The translations under genes were made by a program, and so were the position numbers. 23,193 nucleotides of DNA from assembly GCA_964557295.1 (NCBI GenBank), contig CAZKZP010000046.1, positions 1 through 23,193 on the forward strand. The letters run 5' to 3'. The DNA comes from JBFMHP01 sp964557295. Its GTDB lineage: Bacteria > Pseudomonadota > Gammaproteobacteria > RBG-16-57-12. Positions 21,665-23,193 of this stretch are shown piece by piece (position 1 is the first letter of the stretch; each line of letters starts with the position of its first letter). The notes under the pieces were generated by a model, which had not been told where the DNA came from, searched no databases, and saw only the letters and a program-made list of their open reading frames with translations.

Positions 21665-22878
21665 GGTGGTTGATCCTGTTCCTGGCCTTGCTGGTGATGG
21701 CGGCCCTGGTGGCCGGGATCGCCTCGGAGTCGCCGGGCTATGTGCTGCTGGCCTTTCATGACTGGTCCTTGGAGACCAGTTTCATCGTCTTCATCATCGC
21801 CTTGGTGGCCTGCGTGCTGGGGCTGTATCTGGTCGCCGGCTTGCTGGCGGCGATCCTGCACCTACCCTTGCGCATCGCGCGCTGGCGTCTCAAGTGGCAG
21901 CGCGACCGGGCGGAATCCTCGCTCAACCGCGGCATGGTGGCCCTGCACGAAGGGCGCTGGGCGGTGGCCGAGAAGGAATTCCTCAAGAACATCAAACCCA
22001 GCCACACGCCGATGCTGAATTATCTGGGCGCCGCGCGCGCGGCGCACCTGCTAGGGGCGCTCGAACGCCGGGACGCGCTGCTGCGCCAGGCGAGCCAGGC
22101 CGGTCAGCGCGCCCCGCTGGTCGCGGGACTGGTGCAGTCCGAGATGCTGCTCGAACAGGGCGAGTACGCGCAAGCGGCCTCCATTCTCACCCAGTTGCGC
22201 CAAGAGACGCCCGACCATCCCCGCCTGTTGCGGCTCTTGGTGCAGGCCTACGAGGGGCTCGGTACCTGGGAGGCCCTCGAGGATCTGCTACAGGAAGTGC
22301 AGCGTCAGTCGGTCATGGACGAGGCGGGGCTGGAGGACCTCACCCGCCGGGTGTATGCCAATTTGTTGAAGGTCTATGACCAGAAATACGATCAAGCCAC
22401 CCTGCTACGTCTCTGGGAGCGGATGCCCAAACGCGTGCGGCAGGATGAGGCCCTGATCAAGACCTACGCGGACCTGTTGCACGCCAAGGGGCGCGAGAAC
22501 GCCGCCGAGGCGCTGCTGCGCGAGGCCCTGCAACAGGAGTGGCGCTCCGGTCTGGCGTATCTCTACGGTCAGATCACCCCCACCGATCCCCTGGCCCAGC
22601 TGGCGCATGCCGAGCGTTGGGTGAAGCTGCATCCGAACGACGCGCAGTTGCTGCTCAGCCTCGGCAGGATCTGCAAGCGCCTGGAGCTGTGGGGCAAGGC
22701 GCGGGATTATCTCAAGGACGGCCTGCCGAGCGGCATGTGCGAGATCTACCGGGAAATGGCCGAGCTGATGGAAAAGCAAAAGAACATCGAGGCGGCCAAG
22801 GATTATTACCGCCGGGCGCTGCTCGCCGCCTGCGGGCCGTCCGGCCCCCGCGCCGCGCTGCCCCCTCTGCGCCAGTGA
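21661..22878 (+). CDS. hemY: HemY-like membrane-anchored TPR protein
   Basis: A 405-residue inner-membrane protein: two N-terminal membrane helices (about 3-20 and 40-66), then helical tetratricopeptide-like repeats. RGMVALHEGRWAVAEKEFLKNI (about 90-111), EQGEYAQAASILTQLRQETP (about 162-181), the LRLLVQAYEGLGTWEALEDLL region and a final AELMEKQKNIEAAKDYYRRAL show the alternating A/G-x-A-x-x pattern of TPR helices. This is the proteobacterial HemY of the hem operon, unrelated to the protoporphyrinogen oxidase HemY of Bacillus. It probably forms a complex with other haem enzymes. It starts with GTG at 21661, which overlaps the hemX stop as GTGA and fits the known N-terminus. Confidence 0.93.
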   Translation: MRWLILFLALLVMAALVAGIASESPGYVLLAFHDWSLETSFIVFIIALVACVLGLYLVAGLLAAILHLPLRIARWRLKWQRDRAESSLNRGMVALHEGRWAVAEKEFLKNIKPSHTPMLNYLGAARAAHLLGALERRDALLRQASQAGQRAPLVAGLVQSEMLLEQGEYAQAASILTQLRQETPDHPRLLRLLVQAYEGLGTWEALEDLLQEVQRQSVMDEAGLEDLTRRVYANLLKVYDQKYDQATLLRLWERMPKRVRQDEALIKTYADLLHAKGRENAAEALLREALQQEWRSGLAYLYGQITPTDPLAQLAHAERWVKLHPNDAQLLLSLGRICKRLELWGKARDYLKDGLPSGMCEIYREMAELMEKQKNIEAAKDYYRRALLAACGPSGPRAALPPLRQ

Positions 22879-22932
22879 CACGGGGCGCTCTTAACCCATG
22901 CCGTTGCACTCATCCGAGCCAGAATCAGTCGC

Positions 22933-23193
22933 ATGACGAATCCGCCCGATCAACCCATCAAGCCCAAACGCAATCCGCTGAAAGGCGCTGCGAAGACCGC
23001 GCGCATCCCGATCAAGGTCGTGCCGGCGGAAAACCCCCTGCCCAAGCCGCGCTGGATCAAGGCCAAGTCGCCCACTGGCCCGGAGGTGGCGCGGATCAAG
23101 GCCATCCTGCGCGAGCAGAAGCTGCATTCGGTGTGCGAGGAGGCCGCCTGCCCGAACCTGGGCGAGTGCTTCCATCACGGCACTGCCACCTTC
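22933..23193 (+). CDS. lipA: Lipoyl synthase, N-terminal part
   Basis: LipA is a radical SAM enzyme that inserts two sulfur atoms into octanoyl groups on E2 and H proteins. Only the first 87 codons are present. The auxiliary iron-sulfur cluster cysteines that donate sulfur are at 68, 73 and 79 (CEEAACPNLGEC), followed by HHGTATF, which leads into the SAM cluster motif outside the window. The lysine-rich N-terminus is common in the family. The ATG at 22933 gives the same cysteine numbering as E. coli LipA. It follows hemY by 54 bases, so a shared transcript is possible but lipA is functionally separate. Confidence 0.96.
   Translation, partial: MTNPPDQPIKPKRNPLKGAAKTARIPIKVVPAENPLPKPRWIKAKSPTGPEVARIKAILREQKLHSVCEEAACPNLGECFHHGTATF

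Noticed and set aside
21661..22878. HemY as protoporphyrinogen oxidase
   Set aside because: There is no FAD-binding motif; the protein has two membrane helices and TPR-like repeats, as in the proteobacterial HemY of hem operons.
1..23193. CRISPR arrays, tRNA or rRNA genes, insertion sequences, prophage
   Set aside because: No regularly spaced repeats, cloverleaf or rRNA-like sequence, transposase, integrase or phage gene was seen on reading both strands.

Overview
The window is a GC-rich bacterial chromosome segment. It is most likely from a gammaproteobacterium, possibly an autotroph or C1-metabolising relative. The evidence is the overlapping hemC-hemD-hemX-hemY cluster typical of beta/gammaproteobacteria, the Aas/LplT lysophospholipid repair pair, class I fructose-1,6-bisphosphatase, lipoyl synthase, and phosphoketolase paired with acetate kinase. 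No rRNA, tRNA, CRISPR array, transposase, integrase or phage gene was seen. The organism is inferred, not proven.

Layout. Positions 1-1799 (minus): acetate kinase followed by the N-terminal part of a phosphoketolase, separated by a composite inverted repeat. Positions 1947-6292 (plus): a Na+/Ca2+-exchanger family protein, a Ca2+-type P-type ATPase with its metal-site residues intact, and a DedA membrane protein. Positions 6439-8055 (plus): a large uncharacterised FAD-dependent dehydrogenase. Positions 8144-9061 (minus): two genes in DNA visibly poorer in GC (a small membrane protein and a flavodoxin-fold NAD(P)H oxidoreductase), with sequences resembling integron attC ends beside the oxidoreductase gene. 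Positions 9145-12891 (minus): aas, lplT and a short orphan protein resembling the N-terminal part of MreB, probably one transcript. Positions 13103-14039: a secreted protein of unknown function convergent with a DUF2892-like membrane protein. Positions 14040-14405: a gene-free stretch rich in palindromes and repeats. Positions 14406-16659 (minus): a methyl-accepting chemotaxis protein preceded by a free-standing periplasmic Cache-type sensor protein, with a sigma-28-like promoter in front. Positions 16885-18738 (minus): a DUF486 membrane protein, a small secreted protein and fbp. Positions 18904-22878 (plus): hemC-hemD-hemX-hemY with overlapping ends; hemD contains a 10-N assembly gap. Positions 22933-23193: the start of lipA.

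How the genes work together. Xfp makes acetyl phosphate from sugar phosphates and AckA converts it to acetate plus ATP; Fbp supplies fructose 6-phosphate, a possible Xfp substrate. The exchanger and the ATPase look like a calcium export set. Aas re-acylates the lysophospholipids that LplT brings in. The chemoreceptor and the solo Cache protein look like one sensory unit co-expressed with motility genes. HemC and HemD carry out consecutive steps to uroporphyrinogen III.

The most interesting items are the solo Cache/chemoreceptor unit with its sigma-28-like promoter, the orphan MreB-like protein in the aas-lplT run, and the low-GC two-gene block with attC-like ends. None of these is proven to be a new system.
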